Of a DNA stretch of 64,000 bases, positions 8,296 through 17,701 are shown in pieces (the stretch's first letter is position 1; every line of letters begins with the position of its first letter). The stretch comes from Bacillaceae bacterium SAS-127. Its GTDB lineage: Bacteria; Bacillota; Bacilli; Bacillales; Domibacillaceae. Location of the stretch: contig NKXN01000062.1 in assembly GCA_002261155.1 (NCBI GenBank), positions 1 through 64,000 on the forward strand, given 5' to 3'. A model generated the notes under the pieces. That model was not told the DNA's origin and ran no database searches. It saw only the letters and a list, made by a program, of their open reading frames with translations. Both the position numbers and the translations under genes were made by a program.

Positions 8296-8868
8296 TTAAG
8301 CGGATACATTAGCTGATGATGGCAAAAGGCGAGCGGATTGTAATCGTTTGCGAGCGAGAATACCGATCCAAGCAGCTAAGATTGCTTTGATAATACCTCC
8401 AATGATAAATGGGGCAAATCCACCAGCAAATGCTTCTGCCCAAGACAGATTCGCCATGACTTTGAGCCAAGCTGTTCCAATGGTTAAGTTAATTAACATC
8501 CCGATGACATTCGCAATAAATGCTTGTGTCACAGTCGCTGCCGTTTTTTCAATATATAACCCGATAATAAAAGCGGAAAAAATGAAGCTAACGATATAAC
8601 CACCCGTCGGACCGAAAATGACGCCCATTCCAGCGCTCATGCCGGAGAATACAGGGACGCCCACAGCTCCAATGAACATATACACAATTGCTGATAACGT
8701 GCCGTATCGTGAGCCTAAAATCGTAGCAGCCAAGCCGATAGCTAACGTTTGTCCTGTGATCGGAACACCTAAAGGCAACGGAATCGTAATTTGTGCCATA
8801 ATGCCAATAATCGCTGCGAATAGAGCTGTCGTCAGCATCATTCTTAATTTTTCGTGCTGTGTACTCAT
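8296..8868 (-). CDS. bioY: Biotin ECF transporter substrate-binding subunit BioY
   Basis: 190 residues with about six hydrophobic helices. It has the BioY hallmarks IPLPLGVPITGQTLAIGLAA and FGPTGGYIVSF. BioY is the membrane S-component that binds biotin and works with an energy-coupling EcfT/EcfA module, which is not encoded nearby and is presumably shared. It starts behind TAGGAGGTTGAAAAA. A palindromic BirA-type operator lies 39 bases upstream of the start, so expression should be shut off when biotin is plentiful. Confidence 0.93.
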   Translation of the reverse strand: MSTQHEKLRMMLTTALFAAIIGIMAQITIPLPLGVPITGQTLAIGLAATILGSRYGTLSAIVYMFIGAVGVPVFSGMSAGMGVIFGPTGGYIVSFIFSAFIIGLYIEKTAATVTQAFIANVIGMLINLTIGTAWLKVMANLSWAEAFAGGFAPFIIGGIIKAILAAWIGILARKRLQSARLLPSSANVSA

Positions 8869-8906
8869 TTTTTCAACCTCCTATAATAACAAAACGATAA
8901 AAACAA

Positions 8907-8937
8907 ATGTTAACGTTATTTTAATGAATGGTAACAT
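8907..8937 (-). promoter_or_regulatory. BirA-type biotin repressor operator
   Basis: ATGTTAAC at 8907-8914 and GGTAACAT at 8930-8937 form a near-perfect inverted repeat with a 15-base spacer. This is the half-site length and spacing of Firmicute BirA operators (TTGTTAAC-type arms). It sits just upstream of bioY and would cover that promoter. Confidence 0.65.
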
Positions 8938-9115
8938 AAGTTGTCAACCAAATATTATTTTGGTTTACTATACTTATTTCATTGTGTGCAAAATTCAAAA
9001 TAAAAACTATTGAAATTTAGTTATTAAGAGACAAAATCACAACCGCTTGGAAGAAAAAAAGAATAAGATTATACTAAATATCAGCAAATCGACAGCGTAG
9101 AAAAGAGGTTTATGT

Positions 9116-9958
9116 ATGCAAGTAGGGATAGGGAAATGCTTTGGGACGTTTGGGGAGTTAGCGCAAGGGGAAATTGATAGTCAGCCATTTTTATTCACCT
9201 TTCCAAGCCCTTTATATAGTGAAGCGAGATTTACGCCTGCACGAGTAGGTTCGTTAATCGGAGAGACGAGAGGAAAAAAATTAGCGTTAATGGCAGCAGA
9301 ACAGACGCTGCGAATGTTAGGACGCGCGCCAAGCGGATACTTGTCTATTGCCTCATCTATTCCAGTAGGAAAGGGAATGGCGAGCAGTTCAGCGGATATC
9401 GTTGCCACGATTCGAGCGGTCACTGCAAGTGCTGGAGTCACATTGTCAGCGAAAGAAGAAGCGGTGATCGCGGCAAGTATTGAGCCGACAGATGGGGTGA
9501 TGTATCACGGGATTACAGCAGTCAATCAACAAACAGGGCAACTTTTTCATGAATTTCCTCACGCACCTGAGCTTGTTTGCATCGGTTTTGATAGTGGAGG
9601 AAGGGTCAATACGAGGGCTTTTCATCGTGACAAAAAGCATTACAGCGAAGTGGAAAAACAACTATTAGAACAGATTTTTTCCGAAATGAAGTTGGGGCTT
9701 ATAGGTGGAGATGTTGCACGAGTTTTGCAAGCGGCAACAGCTAGCTCGCAAGTGAATGAACGTTTTTTACCGAAACCAAATATTCGTTTATTTGTAGATT
9801 TGGCAGCAGATTTACATGGAGGCGTAATTATTGGGCATAGCGGGACTGTGATCGGTTTACTGCTTGATCGGCAAGATCCTTTTCTTTTGCAAAAGCGACA
9901 AGAGGTGATCGCAAAAGTTCACATAGAAACTGGGTGGAATCCATTACTAGTTTTCTAA
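9116..9958 (+). CDS. pduX: L-threonine kinase PduX (GHMP family)
   Basis: 280 residues of the GHMP kinase fold. The ATP-binding motif is in IPVGKGMASSSADIVA, and the N terminus (GKCFGTFGELAQG) is typical of PduX. The enzyme phosphorylates L-threonine; the product is decarboxylated by CobD to aminopropanol phosphate for the nucleotide loop of cobalamin. It lies directly before the cobalamin riboswitch and operon, on the same strand, but upstream of the riboswitch, so it should not be under that switch. The start follows AGAGGTTTATGT. CobD itself is not in the window. Confidence 0.88.
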   Translation: MQVGIGKCFGTFGELAQGEIDSQPFLFTFPSPLYSEARFTPARVGSLIGETRGKKLALMAAEQTLRMLGRAPSGYLSIASSIPVGKGMASSSADIVATIRAVTASAGVTLSAKEEAVIAASIEPTDGVMYHGITAVNQQTGQLFHEFPHAPELVCIGFDSGGRVNTRAFHRDKKHYSEVEKQLLEQIFSEMKLGLIGGDVARVLQAATASSQVNERFLPKPNIRLFVDLAADLHGGVIIGHSGTVIGLLLDRQDPFLLQKRQEVIAKVHIETGWNPLLVF

Positions 9959-10023
9959 AAATAAAAAAAATTCTTGTCAACATGAGGCATTTGCTGATAA
10001 TCTTAAAGCAGTTGTTCAAATAA

Positions 10024-10051
10024 ATGACATATTTTAATTAAATAATAAGAT
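10024..10051 (+). promoter_or_regulatory. Candidate sigma-A promoter of the cobalamin operon
   Basis: ATGACA at 10024-10029 and TAAGAT at 10046-10051 are separated by 16 bases and lie immediately before the riboswitch. This would start transcription a few bases into the riboswitch's first strand. Other weak -10 and -35 pairs exist just upstream, so the exact promoter is uncertain. Confidence 0.4.
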
Positions 10052-10053
10052 AA

Positions 10054-10215
10054 GAGTGCCCTTTTGTTGAGTCACAAGGGATAATAGGAAAATCGGTGAA
10101 AGTCCGATGCAACCCCCGTTACTGTAAGCGGCGATGAAATTGTCAATACCACTGGTGTTTGTTGCACTGGGAAGGGACAAGAGTAAGGAGAACCGCAAGC
10201 CAGGAGACCTGCTTT
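10054..10215 (+). ncRNA. Cobalamin riboswitch aptamer
   Basis: The conserved core elements occur in order: GGTGAAAGTCCGATGCAACC, CCCCGTTACTGTAAGCGG, and the B12 box AAGCCAGGAGACCTGC at 10197-10212. In Firmicutes such aptamers bind adenosyl- or methylcobalamin and turn off downstream cobalamin genes. A strong intrinsic terminator follows at 10306-10343, just before cbiW, giving transcriptional control of the whole operon. Confidence 0.95.
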
Positions 10216-10305
10216 TATCTTTTTTTCATCATTCTTCGGAGGGAAGAGTAGGATGGCTGTATCGAGCGGACTAGCTGCCTATTAGCAGCGTACGGATCAT
10301 TACGC

Positions 10306-10343
10306 AAAATCCTTAACTTCTTTTGGAAGTTAAGGATTTTTTT
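10306..10343 (+). terminator. Riboswitch-controlled intrinsic terminator
   Basis: AAAATCCTTAACTTC, a TTTT loop and GGAAGTTAAGGATTTT form a long perfect stem that ends in a T run. It sits 20 bases before cbiW. The 90 bases between the B12 box and this stem can supply the antiterminator. Confidence 0.9.
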
Positions 10344-10362
10344 ATAGAAAAGGAGCGATCAT

Positions 10363-10749
10363 ATGACGACTTGGAATTTGAAGGAAATGAATCATCATGT
10401 GTTGATTTGCAATGGTTCGAGTTGTATGCGCAAAGGCGGTGAAGAAGTGACGCAGGCGATTCGCGAGGAAATTAAAGATCGAGAGCTCGATGTTCGTGTG
10501 CATACTTCAAGAACGAGATGTAACGGCCGCTGTAAAGATGCTTGCGTCGTCGTTGTTTACCCAGAAGGAGCTTGGTATCACGAGGTGGATGAGTTCATGG
10601 CGAAAAAGATTGTCCATCAGCACTTGCAAAACGGTGAACCTGTGCAAGAAGCGTTAACTTATACATATAACGGCAGTGGAATGGAACTTATGAATGATCG
10701 TGTAAAAGGAATTGAAAAAGATCGTGAAGTTAAAAAGACTGTTCAGTGA
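10363..10749 (+). CDS. cbiW: CbiW, thioredoxin-like [2Fe-2S] ferredoxin
   Basis: 128 residues. Four cysteines in the pattern CNGSSCMRKG and CNGRCKDAC match thioredoxin-fold [2Fe-2S] ferredoxins. In B. megaterium the first gene of the anaerobic cobalamin operon, cbiW, encodes such a protein, proposed to serve as a redox partner. Here too it is the first gene behind the riboswitch terminator and precedes the Fe-S enzyme CbiH60 by 12 bases. The start follows AAAGGAGCGATCAT. Confidence 0.85.
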   Translation: MTTWNLKEMNHHVLICNGSSCMRKGGEEVTQAIREEIKDRELDVRVHTSRTRCNGRCKDACVVVVYPEGAWYHEVDEFMAKKIVHQHLQNGEPVQEALTYTYNGSGMELMNDRVKGIEKDREVKKTVQ

Positions 10750-10761
10750 GGAGGGTGCCCA

Positions 10762-12348
10762 ATGAAAGGGAAATTACTATTAGTCGGTTTCGGTCCAGGC
10801 AGTGAAAAGCATATTACCGAGCGAGCGAAAGAAGCGTTGCAAGAAAGCGATTGCATTATCGGCTATAAGACGTATGTTGAATTGATCGCTAGTTTTATTG
10901 AGGGAAAAGAAGTGATCAGCACAGGGATGTCTGAGGAAGTGAGTCGCGCGCAGGCGGCAGTGAAGTATGCCGAGCAAGGAAAGAAAGTGGCCGTCATTTC
11001 GAGCGGAGATGCCGGTGTGTATGGCATGGCAGGTCTTGTGTATGAGGTGCTTGTTGAAAAAGGCTGGAGAGAAGCGGATGGAGTCGAAGTAGAAATTATC
11101 CCTGGCATTTCAGCGATTAACTCTTGTGCTTCTTTACTTGGAGCACCGGTTATGCATGATGCTTGTACGATCAGTTTAAGTGACCACTTAACGCCATGGG
11201 AAATAATTGAAAAGCGAATCGACGCGGCAGGACAAGCTGATTTCGTTATTGCTCTTTATAATCCGAAAAGCGGAAAGCGCACGAGGCAAATTGTTGAGGC
11301 GCAGCGTATTTTATTAAAATATCGTTCTCCTGATACACCTGTTGGCCTTGTGAAAAGTGCGTATCGAGATAGAGAACAAGTCATTTTAACGACGTTAGCT
11401 GGCATGCTTGAGCATGATATTGGAATGCTGACAACGGTCATGATCGGGAACTCTACGACGTTTATTTATGATAATAAAATGATCACGCCACGAGGCTATC
11501 AGCGAAAGTATACGTTGACTTCTGAAAAGCAACCGTTGAAGCCGCATGAACGGTTAAAGCGTGAAAATGAACCGTGGGCGCTTCATGAAGGGAAGGAAGA
11601 AGCTCCGCCTTTATTTGAACTCGGTATGAAGGCTTTGCAATTACTCGATCAAAACAAAGAAATGCCGACAAAAGAAGTCGTGTTTCCAACACCGATCCAA
11701 TCGATTTTTGAAGTCGCTGTTAGTCCAGGGGTAGCGAATAAAAAGTTTTCCGCACAGCAATTGCTTGTACTATCAGCGGTTGCCGGAGAGGAAGGCTCTG
11801 TTGAATATACACCACATCACCAAATTATTTTACGTGTAACAACGGAAGACCCGCAGCAACTAACGCAGCAATTGCAACAAGCTGGCTTTATCGTTTCTCC
11901 AGTTGGAGATGTGTTAGCGATCAAAGCGTGTGACTTTTGTGAAGGGGAAAAGAAGGATGCGATTCCGTACGCAGAGGAGCTGCAAGAAAAACTCGGTGGA
12001 ATAGAGATGCCTAAAGCGCTGAATATCGGTGTCAACGGTTGTGGCATGGCTTGTTATCAAGCGGTCAATGACGATATCGGGCTTGTATTTAGAAAAGGAA
12101 AATTTGATTTATTCCTCGGTGCGAAACCAGTCGGCAGAACGGCTCACGCTGGTCAGCCAGTTGCGGAAGGTATCGAACCGAATCAAATTGTGCCACTAAT
12201 CGAACGGATTGTCGCTGAGTATAAAGAAAAAGGTCATCCGAACGAGCGCTTGTTCAAATTTTTCAAACGTGTGAAAAATATTCAAGGTTTTGAGTATCGC
12301 AATATGGAACCGAAAATTATGATTGAACCTGCACCGTGCGGGGACTAA
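10762..12348 (+). CDS. cbiH60: CbiH60: cobalt-factor III methyltransferase with Fe-S domain
   Basis: 528 residues, about twice the length of ordinary CbiH. Residues about 1-240 form the SAM-dependent methyltransferase (VGFGPGSEKHIT, ISSGDAGVYGMAG, IPGISAINSCASLLGAP). It methylates C17 and contracts the ring. The C-terminal part (about 310-510) resembles the ferredoxin-like region of nitrite and sulfite reductases, with cysteines in CDFCEGE and NGCGMACYQ that can hold a [4Fe-4S] cluster. This fused form is the one known from the B. megaterium anaerobic pathway. The start follows GAGGAGGGTGCCC. Confidence 0.92.
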   Translation: MKGKLLLVGFGPGSEKHITERAKEALQESDCIIGYKTYVELIASFIEGKEVISTGMSEEVSRAQAAVKYAEQGKKVAVISSGDAGVYGMAGLVYEVLVEKGWREADGVEVEIIPGISAINSCASLLGAPVMHDACTISLSDHLTPWEIIEKRIDAAGQADFVIALYNPKSGKRTRQIVEAQRILLKYRSPDTPVGLVKSAYRDREQVILTTLAGMLEHDIGMLTTVMIGNSTTFIYDNKMITPRGYQRKYTLTSEKQPLKPHERLKRENEPWALHEGKEEAPPLFELGMKALQLLDQNKEMPTKEVVFPTPIQSIFEVAVSPGVANKKFSAQQLLVLSAVAGEEGSVEYTPHHQIILRVTTEDPQQLTQQLQQAGFIVSPVGDVLAIKACDFCEGEKKDAIPYAEELQEKLGGIEMPKALNIGVNGCGMACYQAVNDDIGLVFRKGKFDLFLGAKPVGRTAHAGQPVAEGIEPNQIVPLIERIVAEYKEKGHPNERLFKFFKRVKNIQGFEYRNMEPKIMIEPAPCGD

Positions 12349-12363
12349 AGGAGACGATCAGAT

Positions 12364-13269
12364 ATGAAAGCTGTATTATTTGTTGGTCATGGTAGCCGTG
12401 ATCCAGAAGGCAATGAGCAAATTAGAATATTTATCAATCAATTAACGCCTAAGTTAGATGATCAATTGATTATTGAAACTTGTTTTCTAGAATTTGAACG
12501 TCCAGATATTGCAAAAGGCATCGATGCTTGTGTTGCAAGAGGCGCGACATCTGTCGCTTTAATTCCGTTAATGCTTCTTCAAGCAGGGCACTCAAAAATT
12601 CATATTCCAGCGGCGATCGATGAAGCGAAAGAAAAGTATCCTACCGTTGAATTCACGTATGGAAAGCCGATTGGTATTCATCATGAAGCGATTGAAATTT
12701 GCAAAAGTCGAATTGGAGAAACAGGGGAGAATGTAGCTGAGCCACAAGAAGGGACAGCGGTCATTTTACTCGGGCGCGGAGGCAGTGATCCAGATGCGAA
12801 CAGTGACCTTTATAAGATTGCGAGATTATTATGGGAAAAAGCTTCTTACTCGATTTTGGAGCCCGCTTTTATCGGCGTGACTTCTCCAAGTTTAGAAGAA
12901 GCGGTGGAAAAAACGATTCGTCTTGGTGCGAAAAAAGTGATTGTACTGCCGTATTTCCTCTTTACGGGCATTTTAATTAAGCGTTTAGAAGGAATGATGA
13001 CTCAATTTCAGTCAGCTTATCCAGGAGTTGAATTTGCATTGGCTGAATATTTCGGCTTCCATCCGAAGCTAGAGTTAGTCATTCAAGATCGGATTGATGA
13101 AGCGCTAGGTGGAGAAGTGTATATGAACTGTGATACGTGTCAATATCGTTTTGAGGCGATGGAGCATATTGATCATCATCACCATCATGACCACGAACAT
13201 GATCACCACCATCATCACGAACATGACCATCACCATCACCATGAAGAGGAAGTGACAACGACGAAATGA
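12364..13269 (+). CDS. cbiX: Sirohydrochlorin cobaltochelatase CbiX (long form, His-rich tail)
   Basis: 301 residues with two chelatase half-domains (VGHGSRDPEGN near residue 9 and a second half from about 130). It inserts Co2+ into sirohydrochlorin. Cys256 and Cys259 in MNCDTCQYR form the MxCxxC motif that holds an Fe-S cluster in B. megaterium CbiX. The last 34 residues are almost entirely His, Asp and Glu, a probable cobalt-holding tail. Its stop overlaps the cbiJ start by four bases. The start follows AAGGAGACGATCAGAT. Confidence 0.95.
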   Translation: MKAVLFVGHGSRDPEGNEQIRIFINQLTPKLDDQLIIETCFLEFERPDIAKGIDACVARGATSVALIPLMLLQAGHSKIHIPAAIDEAKEKYPTVEFTYGKPIGIHHEAIEICKSRIGETGENVAEPQEGTAVILLGRGGSDPDANSDLYKIARLLWEKASYSILEPAFIGVTSPSLEEAVEKTIRLGAKKVIVLPYFLFTGILIKRLEGMMTQFQSAYPGVEFALAEYFGFHPKLELVIQDRIDEALGGEVYMNCDTCQYRFEAMEHIDHHHHHDHEHDHHHHHEHDHHHHHEEEVTTTK

Positions 13270-14033
13270 TTTTATTCATTGCTGGAACAAGTGATGCAAG
13301 AGAACTTGCCATCACGCTTCAAGAGCAAGGAAGAGAGTTAATTGCTACTGTGGTGACAGAGAATGCGTTGAAAGAGTTACAGCAAGCGGGGATCAAAGCG
13401 GTTGCTGGTCGTATGGATACCGAGCAAATGCAAGCCTTTATTAAGGAACAGGATGTCAAGGGGATCGTTGATGCGAGCCATCCGTTTGCGGAAGAAGCCT
13501 CGAAAAATGCGATGTTAGCGGCGGATACGGCTAGCATCCCTTACATTCGATTTGAAAGAAAAGAACAAAGCTTTGAAGACTCTTCATTGATCACTTATGT
13601 GTCCACGTATGAGAAAGCGGCGGAAGAAGCGGCGAAAAGAAAAGGTACGGTGATGTTAACGACCGGCAGTAAAACGTTAGCTATTTTTACCGGAAAATTA
13701 TTGTTTCATCCAGATCTTCGCTTAGTAGCAAGAATGCTTCCACGCAAAGATAATATGGAAAAATGCGAGCAGCTTGGCTTGCCGCAAAAAAATATTGTGG
13801 CGATCCAAGGGCCATTTACGACCGCCTTTGATCAAGCGTTGTATCAGCAATACGGAGTGACTTGTATGGTTACGAAAGCGAGCGGTGCCCGCGGTTCGGT
13901 AGATCAAAAGCTAGAAGCCGCTAAAGAATTAGGAATTGAAACGATTGTGATCGAGCGCCCAGAAATGGAGTATCAAAACCGGTGCTCCAGTTTTGACGAA
14001 GTCGTTGATTATTTACATACATTTAACCTTTAA
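13266..14033 (+). CDS. cbiJ: Cobalt-precorrin-6A reductase CbiJ
   Basis: 255 residues. The N terminus (MILFIAGTSDARELAITL) is the nucleotide-binding segment of the CobK/CbiJ family, and VDASHPFAEEASKNA and TKASGARGSVDQKLEA are conserved family blocks. It reduces cobalt-precorrin-6A with NAD(P)H. Translation is probably coupled to cbiX through the ATGA overlap. Confidence 0.93.
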   Translation: MILFIAGTSDARELAITLQEQGRELIATVVTENALKELQQAGIKAVAGRMDTEQMQAFIKEQDVKGIVDASHPFAEEASKNAMLAADTASIPYIRFERKEQSFEDSSLITYVSTYEKAAEEAAKRKGTVMLTTGSKTLAIFTGKLLFHPDLRLVARMLPRKDNMEKCEQLGLPQKNIVAIQGPFTTAFDQALYQQYGVTCMVTKASGARGSVDQKLEAAKELGIETIVIERPEMEYQNRCSSFDEVVDYLHTFNL

Positions 14034-14048
14034 AGGAGCGGATCAAAC

Positions 14049-14696
14049 ATGGATTTTAAAACAGAATTTAAGCCAGAGACAGTTCAACCGATGGAAATTG
14101 AAGGTCGTAGCTTTGAAATGATTACGGAAGAATTTGGTGAGCATGATCTTTCGCATGAAGAATATAAAGTTGTTCAACGTGTCATTCATGCATCAGCAGA
14201 TTTTGAACTCGGAAGAAGTATGCTACTCCATCCGAAAGCGATTGAGTCTGGTATTCAAGCGATCAAAAATGGCGAACGAATCATTTGTGATGTACAGATG
14301 GTGCAAGTCGGTATTAGTAAAGGTCGTATCGAAAAGCATGGCGGCAGCATCCACGTATATATTTCTGATGCAGATGTGATGGAAGAAGCGAAAAAGCTAA
14401 ACACAACAAGAGCAATCATTTCGATGCGTAAAGCAGTAGCTGAAGCGAATGGTGGGATTTATTGCATCGGGAATGCCCCAACCGCTTTACTTGAATTGAT
14501 TCGTCTTGTGAAAGAAGGAATCGCGAAGCCAAGCTTGGTGATCGGTCTGCCTGTTGGATTTGTTTCGGCTGCAGAGTCAAAAGAAGAATTAGCAAAATTA
14601 GATATTCCTTATATTACAAATATCGGCAGAAAAGGTGGGAGTACGGTCACTGTGGCGGCTCTAAATGCCCTTTCTCTGCTTGCAGAAAAAGAATAA
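14049..14696 (+). CDS. cbiC: Cobalt-precorrin-8 methylmutase CbiC
   Basis: 215 residues. The catalytic histidine is His47 in QRVIHASADFELG. The C-terminal block GLPVGFVSAAESKEEL is typical of the family. It moves the methyl group from C11 to C12 to form cobyrinate. It starts 15 bases after cbiJ behind AAAGGAGCGGATCAAAC and its stop overlaps the next start (TAATG). Confidence 0.95.
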   Translation: MDFKTEFKPETVQPMEIEGRSFEMITEEFGEHDLSHEEYKVVQRVIHASADFELGRSMLLHPKAIESGIQAIKNGERIICDVQMVQVGISKGRIEKHGGSIHVYISDADVMEEAKKLNTTRAIISMRKAVAEANGGIYCIGNAPTALLELIRLVKEGIAKPSLVIGLPVGFVSAAESKEELAKLDIPYITNIGRKGGSTVTVAALNALSLLAEKE

Positions 14697-15802
14697 TGAT
14701 GAAAGCACAGGACACCAAGCAAGACAAACCGCTCAGAAAAGGATATACAACAGGTGCATGTGCGACGGCTGCTGTTCAAGCGGCCTTGATCTCTTTATTA
14801 ACGGGGGAAAAACAGGAAGAAGCGACAATTTATCTCCCAGCAAAAGTGTTTGCGACTTTTACTGTGGAGCATTGTGAAATTGATGAGAGACGGGCGATTG
14901 CGGCGATCAAAAAGGACGCGGGTGACGACCCGGATGTCACACATGGAGCGATCATTTACGCAGAGGTTACGTTAAAAGACGAGCCTGGGATTGAACTTGA
15001 CGGCGGCGAAGGAGTCGGTCGAGCGACGAAGCCGGGGTTAGCGGTAGAGGTTGGCCAAGCGGCAATTAATCCTGTTCCTAGGAAGATGATCTTATCAGAA
15101 GCAGAGAAAATTTTAACTGATTTTCAGTGGACAACAGGCGTGAGAATCGTTATTTCCGTCCCAGGTGGCGAAGAAATGGCGAAGAAGACGTTAAATGCTC
15201 GTCTCGGGATTCTTGGCGGGATCTCGATTCTAGGAACGCGCGGGATTGTGATGCCATTTTCAACTGCTGCTTATAAAGCGAGCATCATCCAAGCGATTCA
15301 TGTGGCGATTGCGGGTGGCTGTGACCATGTCGCTGTCACAACCGGTGGACGTAGTGAAAAATATGCGATGAAGCAGCTTCCTCATTTGAAGGAGGAAGCT
15401 TTTATCGAAATGGGTGATTTTGTCGGCTTTACGTTAAAGCATTGCAAACGGCTTGGCATTAAAAAAGTATCGATGGTCGGCATGATGGGCAAATTTTCGA
15501 AAGTCGCTCAAGGTGTGATGATGGTTCATTCGAAAAGTGCGCCGGTCGATTTCGGTTTTTTAGCAGAAACGGCCCGTCTTTCAGGGGCTTCAGAAGAATT
15601 AGTGGAAGAAATTAAGTCCGCCAATACCGCTTCACATGCGGCAGATATGATGCTAGCTGCCGGTCATCATCAGTTTTTTGATCGATTATGTGATAGTTGC
15701 TGTCAGCACGCAATGGAAGAAGTCAGCGGTGGACTCACCGTTGATATGACTTTATATACGTTAAAAGGTGAATGTTTAGGAAGGGCGGAGCGTCATGGCT
15801 AA
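14696..15802 (+). CDS. cbiD: Cobalt-precorrin-5B C1-methyltransferase CbiD
   Basis: 368 residues. The signature [14 protein letters not shown] is near the N terminus, with [14 protein letters not shown] and [11 protein letters not shown] further in. It methylates C1 after ring opening by CbiG. Two adjacent ATG codons (14696 and 14699) are possible starts; the first overlaps the cbiC stop. Its 3' end overlaps cbiE/T by eight bases. Confidence 0.94.
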   Translation: MMKAQDTKQDKPLRKGYTTGACATAAVQAALISLLTGEKQEEATIYLPAKVFATFTVEHCEIDERRAIAAIKKDAGDDPDVTHGAIIYAEVTLKDEPGIELDGGEGVGRATKPGLAVEVGQAAINPVPRKMILSEAEKILTDFQWTTGVRIVISVPGGEEMAKKTLNARLGILGGISILGTRGIVMPFSTAAYKASIIQAIHVAIAGGCDHVAVTTGGRSEKYAMKQLPHLKEEAFIEMGDFVGFTLKHCKRLGIKKVSMVGMMGKFSKVAQGVMMVHSKSAPVDFGFLAETARLSGASEELVEEIKSANTASHAADMMLAAGHHQFFDRLCDSCCQHAMEEVSGGLTVDMTLYTLKGECLGRAERHG

Positions 15803-17003
15803 AGTGAAAATTATTGGAATTGGCGATGAAGGTCGCAATGGGTTGTTGCCAATCTATCAACAGTGGATTCAACAATCGCAATTTCTTGCGGGAGGCGAGC
15901 GTCAACTCGCTTTTTTCCCCGATTATCAAGGTGAGACGTTCACGATTAAAGGGAATTTACGTCAGTTAAAAGAACGCCTAAGTGAGCAACCAGAAAAAGC
16001 GGTCGTGCTCGCTTCGGGAGATCCCCTCTTTTATGGCATCGGTAGCTATTTATCAAAATCGGTGGAGGCGGAGATTTATCCGCAGCCTAGTTCTGTGCAA
16101 CTGGCGTTTGCTCGAATGGGCGAAGCGTGGCAAAATGCTACAATTATTAGCTTGCACGGTCGGCCAATGAAAGGACTTGCCCAACGAATTGACGGAAAAA
16201 AGCTGGTCGCTCTATTAACGGATGATGCGAATACACCTGCTGCCATTGCGACGTATTTAAAAGCGTTCGGCATGTCGGAATATACAGCATTTGTCGCTGA
16301 AAATCTCGGTGGTGAAAATGAGCGCTGTCGCTCGATGTCATTGGATGAGATGGAGCAAGCAGAATGTTCAGCTTTAAACGTCGTCATTTTAAAAAGTGAG
16401 ACAGACACAAAATCGTGGTCGCTCGGTATTCCAGATGAGGAATTTGTTCAACGCAAGCCAGACAAAGGACTGTTAACGAAAAAGGAAGTTCGTGTACTTA
16501 CGCTGGGGCAAATGAATCTTCAAAAAGAGAGCGTCGTTTGGGATGTTGGCACATGCACCGGCTCAATCGCGATTGAAGCGGCGAAAATAGCGACCGATGG
16601 AGCCCTTTACGCGATTGAAAAAAATGAGGCGGATCTCGAAAATGCTCGTGAAAATTTTATTAAATTCCGTACCGATGTCACGGCGATTCAAGGAAAAGCG
16701 CCCGATGGCTTAGCAGATTTTCCTGCGCCCGATGCGGTATTTATCGGCGGTACAGCAGGCAATATCGCAGGCATTTTTGATGAATGCTGTTCCCGTTTGA
16801 AAGAGGACGGAACGATTGTTATGAATGTCGTCACGATTGAAAATTTATATGAAGCAGTGCAAGCATTGAAGCAGAGAGGCTTTGAAACCGAGCTTACATT
16901 AGCCCAAATTGCGAGAAGTAAACCGATTTTACATTTAACGAGAATGGAAGGGTTAAACCCCGTTTATATTATTACAGCGAAGCGAGCGGAGGGAAAAGAA
17001 TGA
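15795..17003 (+). CDS. cbiET: CbiET fusion: C5- and C15-methyltransferase with decarboxylase
   Basis: 402 residues. The CbiE part (about 1-200) has the tetrapyrrole methyltransferase [12 protein letters not shown] and [15 protein letters not shown]. The CbiT part (about 205-402) is a Rossmann methyltransferase with [17 protein letters not shown] and FIGGTAGNI. Together they methylate C5 and C15 and remove the C12 acetate carboxyl. The fused form is common in Firmicutes. Both ends overlap the neighbouring genes by a few bases. Confidence 0.93.
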   Translation: MAKVKIIGIGDEGRNGLLPIYQQWIQQSQFLAGGERQLAFFPDYQGETFTIKGNLRQLKERLSEQPEKAVVLASGDPLFYGIGSYLSKSVEAEIYPQPSSVQLAFARMGEAWQNATIISLHGRPMKGLAQRIDGKKLVALLTDDANTPAAIATYLKAFGMSEYTAFVAENLGGENERCRSMSLDEMEQAECSALNVVILKSETDTKSWSLGIPDEEFVQRKPDKGLLTKKEVRVLTLGQMNLQKESVVWDVGTCTGSIAIEAAKIATDGALYAIEKNEADLENARENFIKFRTDVTAIQGKAPDGLADFPAPDAVFIGGTAGNIAGIFDECCSRLKEDGTIVMNVVTIENLYEAVQALKQRGFETELTLAQIARSKPILHLTRMEGLNPVYIITAKRAEGKE

Positions 17004-17701
17004 CAGGGATTTTATACGGTGTGGGCGCTGGCCCAGGGGATCCGGAATTAATTACAGTAAAAGCATTTCGCGCTCTACAAGAATGTCCGGTTATTGCCTA
17101 TCCGAAAAAAAGAAAAGGCAGCAAAAGCTATGCAAGAAAAATTATTGATGCGTATGTCAATCCGGCAGAGAAAGAGATGCTCGGGCTCGTCTTTCCGATG
17201 ACGAAGGATCCTGTCATTTTAGAGCGGGAATGGTCGAATACAGCTGATTTAGTATGGGAGAAGCTACAAGCAGGCAAGGATGTGGCTTTTATTACAGAGG
17301 GTGATCCGTTACTGTACAGTACATTTATACATATGATGAACGTGATGAAGGAGCGTTATGGCGAGGTGCCGATGAAGATTATCCCTGGGATTTCTTCGAT
17401 TAACGGAGCGGCTGCTAGACTTTCTTTACCGTTAGCCGATGGTGATGATATCGTCGCGATTGTGCCGGCGAATGACGATTATGAAGCGATGAAGCAAGCG
17501 GTTGAACAACATGATTGCATCATTTTTATTAAAGTCGCCAAAGTGATTGATTTAATGCTGCAAATTTTAAAAGAGTTGAATTTGACAGACAAAGCATCGG
17601 TTGTCACTAAGGTCACATCAGAAGAAGAAATTGTCTGGTCGATGGATGAGCTTGAAGGAGCGGAACCGGAATATTTAACGTTAATGGTGGTGAGAAAATG
17701 A
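17000..17701 (+). CDS. cbiL: Cobalt-factor II C20-methyltransferase CbiL
   Basis: 233 residues of the tetrapyrrole methyltransferase family: [16 protein letters not shown] at the N terminus, [15 protein letters not shown] and [19 protein letters not shown]. It adds the C20 methyl group after cobalt insertion. It starts within the cbiET stop (ATGA) and ends overlapping the cbiF start. Confidence 0.93.
   Translation: MTGILYGVGAGPGDPELITVKAFRALQECPVIAYPKKRKGSKSYARKIIDAYVNPAEKEMLGLVFPMTKDPVILEREWSNTADLVWEKLQAGKDVAFITEGDPLLYSTFIHMMNVMKERYGEVPMKIIPGISSINGAAARLSLPLADGDDIVAIVPANDDYEAMKQAVEQHDCIIFIKVAKVIDLMLQILKELNLTDKASVVTKVTSEEEIVWSMDELEGAEPEYLTLMVVRK

Noticed and set aside
13165-13260. Repetitive CAC/CAT tract that looks like a tandem repeat
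   Set aside because: It is the codon run for the His-rich tail of CbiX, not a CRISPR array or satellite.
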